Of a stretch of DNA of 64,000 bases, positions 12,001-22,305 are shown one piece after another. The stretch comes from Branchiostoma floridae. Taxonomy: Eukaryota > Chordata > Leptocardii > Amphioxiformes > Branchiostomatidae. Within the stretch, counting starts at the first letter, position 1. Each line of letters starts with the position of its first letter. The position numbers were made by a program, and so were the translations under genes. Location: NCBI RefSeq assembly GCF_000003815.2, contig NC_049996.1, forward strand, positions 16,133,452-16,197,451, in the 5' to 3' direction. The notes beneath the pieces are model-generated. The model saw only the letters and a program-made list of their open reading frames with translations, had not been told where the DNA came from and made no database searches.

Positions 12001-15000
12001 GGGAGTTGAAAATTTTCACGGCGACGTTTTCGCCCTGCCACTGCCCTCTCCACACCTCGCCATACCTGCCCTTTCCTGGACACACACAACAACAAATTTT
12101 TATACTAAATATCTAATTTCCTGGAGACAAATTTTAAGACAAAGACAAATTTAATAGTACTCATCTCAAGGATATGAAATATCATGCCACGGTAGGGTAA
12201 GGGTTAGTGATGGGGGTGGATACCGGTACAGGAAATCTAGGTTCAAGTATGATTCAGGTCCAGAGGATCAGGTCCAGATCTGGGCCTGATCCTTAATATG
12301 AAAACTTACGAATGGGCGATACTGAAAACAGTAACTCCCACAGGCATTTTAAATCCTGTCTTCATGTAAACTCTGTAAATTTGACTGTAGTAACTTGGTA
12401 GAAATGACTATAAACTCTACTTCCCTCTTGCTATTTGCTTGAACCGGTAAGCGCCAAGAGGTATAAATCCCTGCCGATATAATCTAGTCATTTTGTACTC
12501 GGTCCAAAATCCAGTCCACTGGTTTCTTTCAGGTCTGGTTGTTTGGACCGGTCCAACAAGGAAAAACAGTTATGTAACTAACAGTACACTGTTCTGGTAC
12601 CCACTACAAGATGAAAATGACGGCCCGCCTCAGCAAAAACTGAAGTGCAGCGATAATGACCCACTCCTAGTAACGGGTAAGTACTGACCTATCTGTTCCA
12701 CGAGCGTGATCTGTCGTGCCACGGTAGGGTAAGGGTTAAGTACTAACCTATCTGTTCCACTAGCGTTATCTGTCGTGCCACGGTAGGCTAAGGGTTAAGT
12801 ACTGACCTATCTGTTCAACTAGCGTGATCTGTCATGCCACAGTAGGGTAAGTGTTAAATACTGACCTATCTGTTCCACAAGCGTGATCTGTCGTGCCACG
12901 GTAGGGTAAGGGTTAAGTACTGACCTATCTGTTCCACTAGCGTGATCTGTCGTGCCACGGTAAGGTAAGGGTTAAGTACTGACCTATCTGTTCCACGAGC
13001 GTGATCTGTCGTGCCACGGTAGGATAAGGGTTAAGTACTGACCTATCTGTTCCACAAGCGTGATCTGTCGTGCCACGGTAGGGTAAGGGTTAAATACTGA
13101 CCTATCTGTTCCACGAGCGTGATCTGTCGTGCCACGGTAGGGTAAGGGTTAAGTACTGACCTAGGGTTGGGGTTAGTACTGATCTAGGGTAGGGGTTAAG
13201 TACTGACCTAGGGTAAGGGTTAAGTACTGACCTATCTGTTCCACGAGCGTGATCTGTCGTGCCACGGTTCGTTGCACCAAGAAGGGCAGCCCCGAGCCGC
13301 TGCCTGACGATTGGTCCACGAGGTCCTGTAGCGTGTTGTCGCCGGCGGGGTACGCGTGCATGTCTCCCACGTGCACACCCCCTCTCTCTACATCGCGCTG
13401 GTACCTGTGGGTGTGAGGTGGCCTCCTGTTAGTGAAAATGACGTTCGGGCATGTCCTACCCTTACCCCACATTCCCGATCTACAGTAAGCAACAGTCCTA
13501 TTGTAAAAGCTAGTGTTTACAATTGATGCAGAACAAATAAGACCTTCAATGGAAGTCCCATGTTCGTGCCAACCCCTCTCCCCCAACCCCCCCACGTCAC
13601 ACTGGTACCTGTGGGTGTGAGCCTTGTATTAGGGCTGTACAAGGTTGGGCAAGTCTATGATTTTCCAAGGCAAGTAAAAGTACCTATCAGCGCATGTCCA
13701 ACCCCACATGTCCCAATCCCCCCACCCACCCCCCCTCTCTCCACTTCTCGCTGGTAACTGTGGGTGTAAGGTGGTCTTGTGTTAGCTCAGGAAGAAAATA
13801 TGTTTCTGGTTACACTACCGACCCTGCTAACCAGAGACTGGACGCACTAGACGCCCTTACACTGGGGAGTAGATCCTCTGACAAGCATGAAATTCTGATT
13901 GACCAGGGATGCCACTAGGTCACTTGAGGTCACAGTCTTCTAATGTGACCTCTCTGGCAGGCAGTAATTTTGCCCCTCAGGATACCTCAGAATGCACCAT
14001 TATAACTTAAAGTTCTCTTAAACTCTGCATTATGGCAGGTGGATGCCCCCAGCCCCCCCTAGAATAATCGTGCTTATATCCCTTACTGTGACTCTCCAAG
14101 AAATTTGGATGCCTAATAATAAAATCTTAGCTAAAAGCCTGCTTTTGACTCAGGTTGCTGCCTGGCTGAAAAAAAAGGTATTTCAAGCACTGCTATGGCA
14201 GAGGATCGAGTACAAGCAAATAATTGAACCCATACTGTTGCAGCCGACGCTTGTGCATGAAGCGAGCAATGAGGCTAGCAGCACCTGATCCATTTCAGTT
14301 GCTACAGTGCTACTATGGAATTTGCCAGATCACTTTGGCCCAGACCTGAAAATCCCTACCTACCGATCCTATTTTGTGGGTTCAAATCCCTGGCAGGCCA
14401 CAGCAGTCTTTAACACCTGTTTCCCCACTAATTGAAAATGAGCTTCTAACCTGATAACACACTAGAAGAGTTTGTTAGCCAGAAACTTACGTTTGCAACA
14501 TTCCTATAGTAGAGGTACAAACAAATAAAAGAACCCATACCGTTGCAGCCGGCGCTTGTGCATGAAGCGAGCGATGAGGATGGCGGCTGCTGCCAGGATG
14601 ATCAGAGCTCCGATCGGGCTGACGGCGTAGATCACCAGCTGGGTCAGCTCGTTATCCACCGCAAACGTCGGGTCTGAGTCTGAAATATGACACCATTGTT
14701 GTAACATGACTCCTATGTGGTAATATGACACCAATGCTGAAATATGACACCTCAACATCTAACACTAACTCCAATTGTAATCTATTACATGGGTCCAAGT
14801 CTGAAACATGACACCATCTTTGTAAAATGACACCATCACTGTAATATGATATCATCACTGTAACATAACGTCACTGTTGTAATATGACACCCCACATCCC
14901 CTAATACACCAACACTACGTCAACTTATCAACTATAAACTTATCCACCGCAAACGATGGGTCCGAATCGGAAACATGACACCATCAGTTGTAACATGACA

Positions 15001-18000
15001 CCATGACTATAACAGGTAAAACTTGCTACCTGTCCGAAGTGTTGGGGTGATGCTTTTGTTGAACATTTCGAAGGTAATGTTGAATGTTACCTGTTCGGAG
15101 TGTTGGGGTGATGTTTTTGTTGCACATTTCGAAGGTAATGTTGAATGTTACCTGTTCGGAGTGTTGGGGTGATGTTTTTGTTGCACATTTCGTAGTCGCA
15201 GCACACAACGTTGACTGTAGGTTGGTCGGGTGTGTTACACGACATCCGCGACTGCTCCTCTTGTCCAAAACAGCCCTGAAACAAAAGAAAACAAAACATT
15301 GTGACCATGAAAGCTACCAGTATCTTTTCTCTTGTGACTTTTGACACCAACACAGTCACAATGTGTGTTAAACATGTCCTGGGAGGACCGAGTGAGGAAC
15401 TGCACACTGTACGGTGACCTCCTTAGACTCTCTCATAAGATCAGGAAACGGAGGATGGCACTGGCCGGACACAATGTCCGACATAAACTGATACAGAACT
15501 GGTACTGGTCGCCAACCAGCTTATCCTCTGGGAGCCAACAGATGGAAAGAGAAGAAGGGGCAGAATGCGTACAACCTTCATTAACAACCTTAAAAGGGAC
15601 ACAAAAATCGGTAACATCACCACAGCAGAGCTTCGCTCTCTCATGGAGGACAAGGAGTGTAATCTCCAAGCAGATCCTACAGTGCCATAAGATAGTATCA
15701 AAGCTGGCCAAGGAGAATAGCTGGCCAAAGGGAGTCAAATGGGCACCGGAGTTTATTACGCCACCGTGGATCTGCTTGGAGATTAGCTGAGTGGAGAAGG
15801 ATCCATTGTGACCCGTGCTGATGACATCCCTGATGTCCACGTTCAAGGTTCAAGGTTCAGCCACAATGGCTAAGATTGTATGGCATTTCATCATCTTTAA
15901 AAACATACTAAGCCAGACTGTAGGCAAGTTGCCAGGGCCGTTACTTAGTGCATTTGTATGTCGGCATTGCCAGAACTTTGCAGATGCTTGGTAAGGCAGT
16001 TCTCTCGCTCTGAACTCACCTTTTTCAGCTCTCCGTAGACGATTGCGGAGTAACATTTCTGCTGGGCTCGGCAGACGATGTCGCCCTGGCAGGAGTCTCG
16101 GTCACACTCGCACAGGAAACCCTCCTCAGGCGTGCTACTGTTACCTGCCATGGCTGATACTTCTGTGCAACAACAGTACAACATCAGTACAACTTCAGTA
16201 CGACAACAGTACAAATTCAGTACAACTTCAGTACAACTACAGTACAGCATCAGTACAACACTAGTGCAACATCAGTATAACACTAGTACAATATCAGTAC
16301 AACACTCGCACAGGAAACCCTCCTCGGGGCTGCTACTGTTACCCGCCATGGCTGATACTTCTGGACAACATCAGTACAACACCAGTACATCAGTAGGATA
16401 TCAATACAACAACAGTACAACAACAGTACAACACCAGTACAATACCAGTACAACATCAGTACAACATCAGTACAGGAAACCTTCCTCAAGGCTGCTACTG
16501 TTACCTGACATGGCTGATACTTCTGTACATCAACGGTACAACAGGACGATCAGTACAAAACTAGTACAATGCTAGTACATCTACAACAACTGTATAGCAT
16601 CAGTACAATACTAGTCACACAGAAAACTGTAGTGCTACTGTTGGTTATTTGTTTGTTTGTTTGTGCCTTTATTTCAACTCGATAAATACTCCATCGGCCT
16701 TCAAAGCTAGTTTTGTACAACAACAAACAGCAACAACAGTACAACATTGGGCCATTGTTAGCAGACACCTGTGTGGTAAAAGCACAGGAAACAGCTGGAA
16801 GACTGCGTGAGTCTGCTCACGTCATCCCTATTCTTACAACAACCTTGGGACAAAAATAACTCCGAACCTGCAAACTTTTCACCTCTTTATCAGTTTATAA
16901 ATCATACCATTGTGTCTGAGAGAGCTGAAACAGCAAAAATGTCAATTCTGCTGAAATATACAGGTTGGGTGCAGGTAAAACTGGAGCTGTGCAGGTGTTT
17001 CTGATGTCTATATGTACTTGCACTGGTCCATGTAGTGGGTATACCCGGTATATACAAGTTATTGCAGGTAAAATTGGAGCTGTGCAGGTATTTCTGGTGT
17101 CTACCTGCACCTAACCTGCATTGGTCCATGTATACTGGGTACATACAGGTTTGTGCATGTAAAAACAGGTTTGTGCATGTAAAATTGGAGCTTTGTAGAC
17201 AAGGTATTTCTGATGTCTTAGTGAACCAAACCTGCACTGGTCTATGTTCTGGGTATATGCAGTACTCTTCACTCGTGTCTACCTGCACCAAACTGTAAGG
17301 GTTTTCCTTTTCTTTTCTAAATAATTCATAGTAGGTAACATTGAAAATTACCTGCGCCAGACAAATTTTACCTGCACCCCTCTTACTTAATTTAGGAAGT
17401 ATGGATCATACTAAAATTGTTCAGGAACCATTGCTTTTTATTCTTTTATACCTACATTATAGGTCATTAATGTATAAAACCCAGTACATAAACCAATGCA
17501 GGTTAGGTGCAGGTAGACACCAGAAATACCTGCACAGCTCCAGTTTTACCTGCACTAACCTGCATATGCAGGTGGTATTTCGAGCCCTGATATACATGCA
17601 CATTATCTTGTGACTTGTACAGACTTGTAAAAAAAAACACATGATGTCATATCCTGCTATTGTTCTGTAGACCACAGCCAAACCAAAACAACTCTTAAAA
17701 GGCCAAACCAAGTAAGTTAGTTGGTACTCTGCACCAGAAATCAACATATAGATCATATTAGATGACCGTTTAAAGTACCAGAGTACAAGCACCAGCGAGG
17801 TCAACAAACCAAAGAGCACCTAGCAGAAAAAGCACCAAGAGACCATGTCTAGCAGTGAAATAGACGTTAAACGAGGACAACAACAACAACAACAGATGAC
17901 ATCCTCTAAATTGATGAGTTTGACCAAAAGCTGCCTTCATTTTGAAATCAAAGTGGCCAGGAAGACAGAAGAAATGACATAACACAGAGAACGATGTTCC

Positions 18001-19368
18001 AAACATTTTTTTTCTTCATTTTCTTTCTTTCATATTGTCATATTTTAATTCTTTGTCTTTGGAATAGTGACGTTCACATTCCACAACATCAAGATACGTG
18101 ATCCGATTTTTTCTTCCCAAGTTACGGTAGATATTTACTCATTTCGCTGCTGCTTTATATGACTTACAGTATGGTTAAAAACTTTATGGATGTCATCCAT
18201 ATAATCAAGGAGGTTGAAAGAGGGAATCAAATCAACATTTAACGTTACAGTATAATTTAAAACTTTTTTTTTTGGAAACTGACGAAAATTGGTGTGCACG
18301 GATATCATCCATATTATCAAATTATCATGGCCCAAGTGTACTTTTACAAGTACGTCTGATAACCAGTGAATAAACTTGCTGTGGCCCAAACCCTGCCCAT
18401 AAACCTGACCCAGATAACTCGCACATCCCAGTCTGCTTGTCAAACCTCTCACGTCCTGGCAACCAAGCTGGAAAAGAAACGTTTTTACAGGGCCAGATTC
18501 TCACAAAACTACAAACACAAATGTTATCATAAAACCACCTGACACACGTTCACAAGTTGCAGTAGGAGTTAACCCTCTTGTGGAATAAATATCGTGTTTT
18601 AGATCTGAATTATCACCGAAATGGAGACTTTTCTGCCAAGGAAACAGGCTATTTTGGTCCGGCGAAGACGAAACAAACTCCTGAGGAGGATTTGGAGGCA
18701 GTTTGTTTACGGCTTGGCAGACGGAGCGCTCCGGGGGAGGGGGGCGGCTTAGGAGAGGGGGGTCGGGGGGAGTTAAGTGGGTCCCCCACCCCCTCCCTAC
18801 GGTATCCACGGATAGTTCCCATAGTCGGCTGCCTGTAGCGGGTGCCAGTCGGGGTATGAACGGGGAGGGAGAGTCGCCCAGACCGGCAGACAGACGGCTT
18901 CACCCCGGCGATAACAGGCTGGCGCCATGGCTAGTACAACACCGGCACCGCCGCTGTCTGGCCGCTTCCCACTCCAAACATCCCGCTTTAAATCGCTCAA
19001 AAACGACGAAAATTACACTACAGGGACCGGATCGGAGTTTGTGATGAACTAGGCAGTCCCAGACGACCTTTTTTGTGAAGACTTCAGCCCGGGGAGACGG
19101 TATAAAGTCTGCAGACAGGACATGTCTGGAGAGGCTCGGCTCAGATACAGGGACAACTTTGGCGACAAAAGATTCCAGCCACTTGAGCACTTCGGCTACA
19201 GTTTCTCGGCCCTTTCCGTACTTATGCCTTTACGCAAACATTTCCTATAAATCTACACATCTTCCCAAACCTACGGAACCCGTGTAACTCCGACTTACCG
19301 GCTGTGGCGGCCCAAGAAGCCGAGAACAGCAGCAGCACCCAGCCCACTAGCTCCAGACTCGCCGCCAT
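9024..19368 (-). CDS. ACVR1: BMP/activin type I receptor Ser/Thr kinase, ALK2 class
   Basis: Ten exons (19368-19299, 16162-16020, 15275-15152, 14679-14541, 13404-13232, 12075-11798, 11337-11193, 10494-10297, 9683-9553, 9167-9024) join in phase to 514 aa; human ACVR1 is 509. Residues 1-23 are a signal peptide. The cysteine-rich ectodomain ends with a CC-box (CCDYEMCN), TM is about 127-149, the GS box SSGSGSG is 191-197, and the kinase follows. The kinase has P-loop GKGRYGEV, Lys237, catalytic HRDLKSKN with Asp338, and a DLG at 356-358. The L45 loop [11 protein letters not shown] and the end [12 protein letters not shown] point to the ALK1/ALK2 group, which phosphorylates SMAD1/5/8 at the plasma membrane. 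The exon 2 start could be 16162, 16153 or nearby, all in phase. Nearly every junction has duplicated remnants in the adjacent intron. Confidence 0.95.
9175..9552. repeat. Minisatellite at receptor exon 9 donor
   Basis: Units of GGTTGCCATAGTTACCTGG and GGTTGCTGGACCATCTATG repeat across the intron between exons 9 and 10. The real exon end at 9553-9580 (GCTGGACCATCTG, then donor) is the source-like unit, so the array reiterates the exon-intron junction. Confidence 0.8.
9783..9850 (-). pseudogene. Partial duplicate of receptor exon 8 with donor
   Basis: The minus strand encodes [20 protein letters not shown] followed by GTAAGG, nearly identical to the 3' end of exon 8 (10297-10360) except CMSGG for CTSGG. 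No acceptor or upstream part of the exon is present. The frame is still open. Confidence 0.75.
10045..10263. mobile_element. MITE, family A, copy 2, TA target duplication
   Basis: CTGTAAATGCATTTAAG at the left and GCATTTACAG at the right are flanked by TA on both sides (10043-10044, 10264-10265). The TA duplication fits a Tc1/mariner-type donor. Confidence 0.85.
10845..10975 (+). mobile_element. Truncated relative of the Tc1-like terminal repeat
   Basis: AAAGTTTGGAATATCTAACTT and following sequence (TCATTGGAAAGC) match, with divergence, the long terminal repeat of the element at 47390-48629. Only one end is seen here. Confidence 0.5.
11382..11451 (-). pseudogene. Partial duplicate of receptor exon 7 with acceptor
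   Basis: A tandem copy of 11288-11357 lies 94 bp upstream in transcript sense. It keeps the acceptor (GTGTCCACAG) and encodes [17 protein letters not shown] without a stop, then is cut off. Five or six base differences separate it from exon 7. Confidence 0.85.
11640..11752. repeat. Two duplicates of receptor exon 6 donor
   Basis: CTTACCTTAATCATGTGGTG (11708 onwards) and CCTTCATCATGCGGTGGGC (11651 onwards) repeat the exon 6 end and donor at 11791-11815. Each keeps the neighbouring AGCGTTGTGTG and a GGTTAAAGGT-like spacer. Confidence 0.8.
12190..12680. mobile_element. TACCGGTAC-ended repeat, family C, copy 1 (diverged)
   Basis: GGATACCGGTACAGGAAAT followed by CAGGTCCAGAGGATCAGGTC matches the better preserved copy at 40090-40509. 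Later blocks (TAGAAATGACTATAAACTC, GCGCCAAGAGG, GGACCGGTCCAA) occur in the same order. Confidence 0.65.
12673..13229. repeat. Minisatellite of about ten copies of receptor exon 5 donor
   Basis: A 60-61-bp unit, GTACTGACCTATCTGTTCCA plus CGAGCGTGATCTGTCGTGCC plus ACGGTAGGGTAAGGGTTAA, repeats from 12673. The last full unit at 13225-13268 is the true exon 5 end (donor at 13231), after which the exon continues into unique sequence. Each copy therefore carries an intact decoy 5' splice site. Confidence 0.92.
13590..13775. repeat. Two duplicates of receptor exon 5 acceptor
   Basis: CACTGGTACCTGTGGGTGTGA near 13598-13618 (first 20 bases shown in part) and CGCTGGTAACTGTGGGTGTA near 13749-13768 repeat the exon 5 acceptor at 13397-13420. 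Confidence 0.75.
14205..14288 (-). pseudogene. Partial duplicate of receptor exon 4 (TM exon) with donor
   Basis: CAGCCGACGCTTGTGCATGA and flanks (AACCCATACTGTTGC) repeat the exon 4 end and donor at 14530-14590 with a few changes. It encodes the stop-transfer stretch ([10 protein letters not shown]-like). Confidence 0.8.
14930..15010 (-). pseudogene. Duplicate of receptor exon 4 acceptor
   Basis: TTATCCACCGCAAACGATGG and GTCCGAATCGGAAACATGAC repeat the exon 4 start and acceptor at 14652-14690. TGTAACATGACACCAT spacers around it form a loose array (14690-15020). Confidence 0.75.
15025..15151 (-). repeat. Two tandem duplicates of receptor exon 3 donor
   Basis: TACCTGTTCGGAGTGTTGGG and GTGATGTTTTTGTTGCACAT occur three times at about 60-bp spacing. 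The copy contiguous with the exon body (donor at 15151) is taken as real; the other two end in the same splice donor. Confidence 0.85.
15375..15655 (+). mobile_element. RTE-like LINE 3' fragment (broken)
   Basis: Translation in two frames gives [16 protein letters not shown] and then [18 protein letters not shown] followed by [10 protein letters not shown]. This is the usual C-terminal tail of RTE-class reverse transcriptases. A frameshift separates the two blocks and nothing upstream remains, so it is dead. Confidence 0.7.
15655..15792. mobile_element. Foldback MITE, family D (CTCCAAGCAGAT), short copy
   Basis: AATCTCCAAGCAGATCC at the left is inverted at the right as GGATCTGCTTGGAGATT. Inner blocks GCCATAAGATAGTATCAAAG and GCTGGCCAAGGAGAATAGC match the larger element at 20753-21108. 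Confidence 0.75.
16170..16620. repeat. Minisatellite with duplicates of receptor exon 2 acceptor
   Basis: CAACATCAGTACAAC-type units fill the intron. Two embedded blocks near 16305-16370 and 16470-16540 repeat the exon 2 start (CACAGGAAACCCTCCTC, GCTACTGTTACC, CATGGCTGATACTTCTG) found at 16121-16165. Confidence 0.82.
16960..17590. repeat. Dispersed repeat with GTGCAGGTAAAACTGG motifs
   Basis: Several units of GGTGCAGGTAAAACTGGAGC, TGTGCAGGTATTTCTG and GTCTACCTGCACC occur, first direct, then inverted from about 17510. Similar to 2697-3010. Confidence 0.6.
18183..18330. mobile_element. Family B foldback element, copy 2
   Basis: GGATGTCATCCATATAATCA and GGATATCATCCATATTATC share the inner motif of the 6078-6485 element. 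Confidence 0.45.
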
Positions 19369-19379
19369 TACTCCGCCAT
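19369..19379 (-). promoter_or_regulatory. Four-codon uORF (including stop) overlapping the receptor start (TAATG)
   Basis: On the minus strand the leader reads ATG GCG GAG TAATG. The upstream ORF (Met-Ala-Glu-stop) terminates on a TAA whose last A (19368) is the first base of the main ATG. Both ATGs sit in a duplicated GTAATGGCGG, which also resembles a YY1 core (AATGGCGG). Use of the uORF depends on the transcription start, which is not visible. Confidence 0.5.
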
Positions 19380-20752
19380 TACACCACGGCTCTTACAACA
19401 GCCTCCCGCCGGAGACAAGGCTGTTCCAACAACCTCCCGCCGGGAACGGGCTGCGACTAAAGTCTGCGGAGTTTTTTTAGGGGGGATTCATTACTATTCA
19501 AGGGGAGGGTGGATTTCGGTCGTTATTCTCAGTAAAAAAATTGCATGAGAACACAAAAGAATTGTGATATCAAATATTCAATGTTAATACAGCTTTTTTT
19601 GTTTGCGGGAACATGCAAAAAAGTGACTTTTCAAACATGTTTTCAAGCAGATGTTTAGCGTTGTATGGCTTCTGTTTTGTTTGTCTGCACTGGGCTCTTG
19701 TAAGGGACTTAAAAGTTGTAAATTTTTTCGTTTTTTTTTTGTTTGTTTGTTGTTTGCACCGGATGACTTTAGGCACACTTCTTGGGTTGCTAAAAGTGTC
19801 GGGAATTTGCGGAACAACTTGAAAAGTTAACTTTAACGTTCTGACGCAGGACGAAACCGAGATTTTTTTTTTTTTTTCTAACAGCAATATGCAAGGAGGT
19901 CTTTCTAATGATGCCGATGAAAGACTGTACTCGAATGATTGAAGCGTCAACAAAATCTCCTTTTTTATACTCAAGAGTACTCTGTACAGACTGCAATGTG
20001 GTATCAAGCCGTTGGGGGCGCTGCTTCACGGCGTTGTGCTTTTGTGTGACGGCATGTTGGCTTCATTCCGATGTGTATTGTATTACACAATGTCATTGTC
20101 ATGCAGAATGTGTATTGTCTGGGTCAAGGTACCTTGTAAATGTGTATTGTTTTTTTCTGTACAGGTGGAAATAACTACTGTGTATAGTTCTAGTTCCTCC
20201 TCTTTCACAAACTTTCCACAGGAAGACCTATCTGTTATGATAAAAGTGTTTTTTACCTAGTTACATTCACAAAGATTGAGAAACCGAATGGCTCAACAAT
20301 ATAGATATTGTACTTTGGCAATGGAGACAAAGTTAACATAAATGTCTTCATTCATTCATACAGACTCTTTGTCACCTGAAATACCAGGTAGTATTATGGA
20401 TCATTATCATGATAAAACTGGAAATACTAGAATCTGAGGGCAACAAAATGTTGCATTGAACTTGTAGAAATGTAATCACTTTGTTTGGACATGTAACTGC
20501 AATTTTGTTGCTCAGAACTAAGTCAGCTAGCTTACAGATGTGGCAGAGACTGTCATTCTCGTATAGGACTGCCATAGCTGAAGCTATAGGGCTGATGAAA
20601 TAGGGTTTTACCATGGTCAATATTGACAAGACAGAGGCCATATACAGGTATACCAGACATAGATTCAAGCACTAACAACTGACCAGTCCAACTGATCTGC
20701 ACCTTAGCTGGCGAGTCCGAATCCCACTAGCCAGTAATCTTCAAGCAGATTT

Positions 20753-21108
20753 ACCAGTGGCATAAGATGGTATAACCTGGCCAAGAAGTATAACTGGCCA
20801 AAGGGAGTCAGCAGGACACCAGTTACTATCCAAGCAGAGGTTAGGCTCCGGCTGTTTTTTTAAACGTTTTTTTAGTCGTCTTTATCAGGCTTTCTATTTT
20901 GTATTTTATCTTCCTGTGTCAAAACATTGGCTGGCGTACTTCAAGAAAAATGACAAAGAGAAAGCCAATAAAAACGACTAAAAAAACGTTAAGAAAACAG
21001 CCGGAGCCTAACCTCTGCTTGGAGAGTAGCCACCAGTGGCCTTTGGCCGGCTATACTCCTTGGCTAGATTTGATACTATTATTATTGATACTACCTTATG
21101 CCACCGGT
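20753..21108. mobile_element. Foldback MITE, family D, long copy
   Basis: Left arm blocks GTGGCATAAGATGGTATAAC, CAAGCAGAGGTTAGGCTCCG and TTTTTTTAGTCGT recur inverted on the right as ACGACTAAAAAAACG, CGGAGCCTAACCTCTGCTTG and TACCTTATGCCAC. The arms are about 130 bp each. Confidence 0.85.
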
Positions 21109-21253
21109 TCATCTGCCCGGAGACTAGGTAGCCAGGGCACTGTTTCTACTCTCCTCTTGTGTTTCAGTTGTGTTTCAACATTAAGTACTCAATAAAGTAC
21201 TATTTACAGACAGGTCACAAATAACATCAGATTCAAGTGAAGATAAAAAAGGT

Positions 21254-21259
21254 TTTATT
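21254..21259 (-). terminator. Poly(A) signal candidate for La gene
   Basis: AATAAA on the minus strand about 1.05 kb after the La stop codon, the first canonical hexamer I found in the likely 3' UTR. Confidence 0.4.
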
Positions 21260-22305
21260 CAGATCTGCACAGACAATGTGACAACTACCTGATGTCCCAA
21301 AGAGTGGCATTTTGATGCTCCATAGTTTTACATAAAAAAAGGTTCATTGTCTTGTGACTGAGGCTCACATCTCAACAGCATCAATGTGACATGACTCAAC
21401 ATTATCCACTAAAGGGTGGTATGTTTCTGGCATTGCAAAATGTTCAGATCAAGAAGTACAGTTTTTACAGAAACTACAACATCTATGCACAGTTAGTGTT
21501 TTTCAACTTGACATACTACTGGTACAAAACACAGCATTTTTCTTATGTTTTTTCACCAGTTTGAGATCAACTGCTTTGAAGTAAGAAATAATGTGTTTAG
21601 GCAGATTCTATGGAAGAAAAACTTATGCAAGTTCAACGGAAAATTGTATTTCAATGCAATGAAAAATATGGTTGGATATAAGAGCAAAGGACATTGCCAT
21701 ATTAGGATATACTGACAAGGGCAACTGCCATATAAAGATACACAGATTCTTGCCATATTAGGTAAGGAGCATTGCCATATAAGGTGAGGAGCACTGACAT
21801 ACCACTACACAGTAGAGACTATCGTAGACGTAAAACTTTGGTAATGTCATCACAGTGGAAATTCCACTTTACTAATGAGTAATGGATACAAAACGGCCCT
21901 GCATGTAAAACGGCTGATGTATCGGTGGGTTTTCTGACTGACGTATATTTTTGCCGAACACTGATGTTTTCTCTAGTATTTGTAGGAACTAAAAAGAAAA
22001 AAATACACTACACATTTTATTCTCCTATAGACTAGCGCTGTCTCCAGGACCCATCTCTCCAATCTAGGATGGAAATTTGGTTGTTGGGATGGACAATAAA
22101 GTCGAGAGTCCATCCATAAAATCAGAATTTCATGACATGAAAATTATGAAAATAACAAAAAAAGTATCTTTGTAAGATTAAAATGACAGATATAACAACA
22201 AAAACTAACATGGGCTCCCAAACATTGGGTGAGGCAGAAAAAAAACTGGAGACAGCCCTGCCAAAGAGGTACAAAAATAATAAATCCCCTCCCGTCGGCA
22301 ACGTC

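Larger units (their letters stand above)
19400..22300. other. Intergenic between receptor 5' end and La 3' end
   Basis: The two genes are on the same strand, so this holds the receptor promoter (near 19370-19500) and the La 3' UTR (about 22305-21240). Apart from the foldback element at 20753-21108 I see no gene. Confidence 0.6.

Noticed and set aside
12670-13270. CRISPR-like array
   Set aside because: Units are contiguous minisatellite copies of an exon junction, without unique spacers, in an animal intron.
14330-14420. Possible tRNA-derived SINE (GTGGGTTCAAATCCC)
   Set aside because: B-box-like motif alone, no convincing A-box at the right distance.
15341-15790. Plus-strand 149-aa frame as a gene
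   Set aside because: It is a frameshifted LINE tail joined to a foldback element.
18578-19044. Overlapping Gly/Arg/Pro-rich frames in GC-rich sequence upstream of receptor exon 2
   Set aside because: No recognisable domain or splice context; they mirror each other on both strands as composition artefacts inside intron 1.
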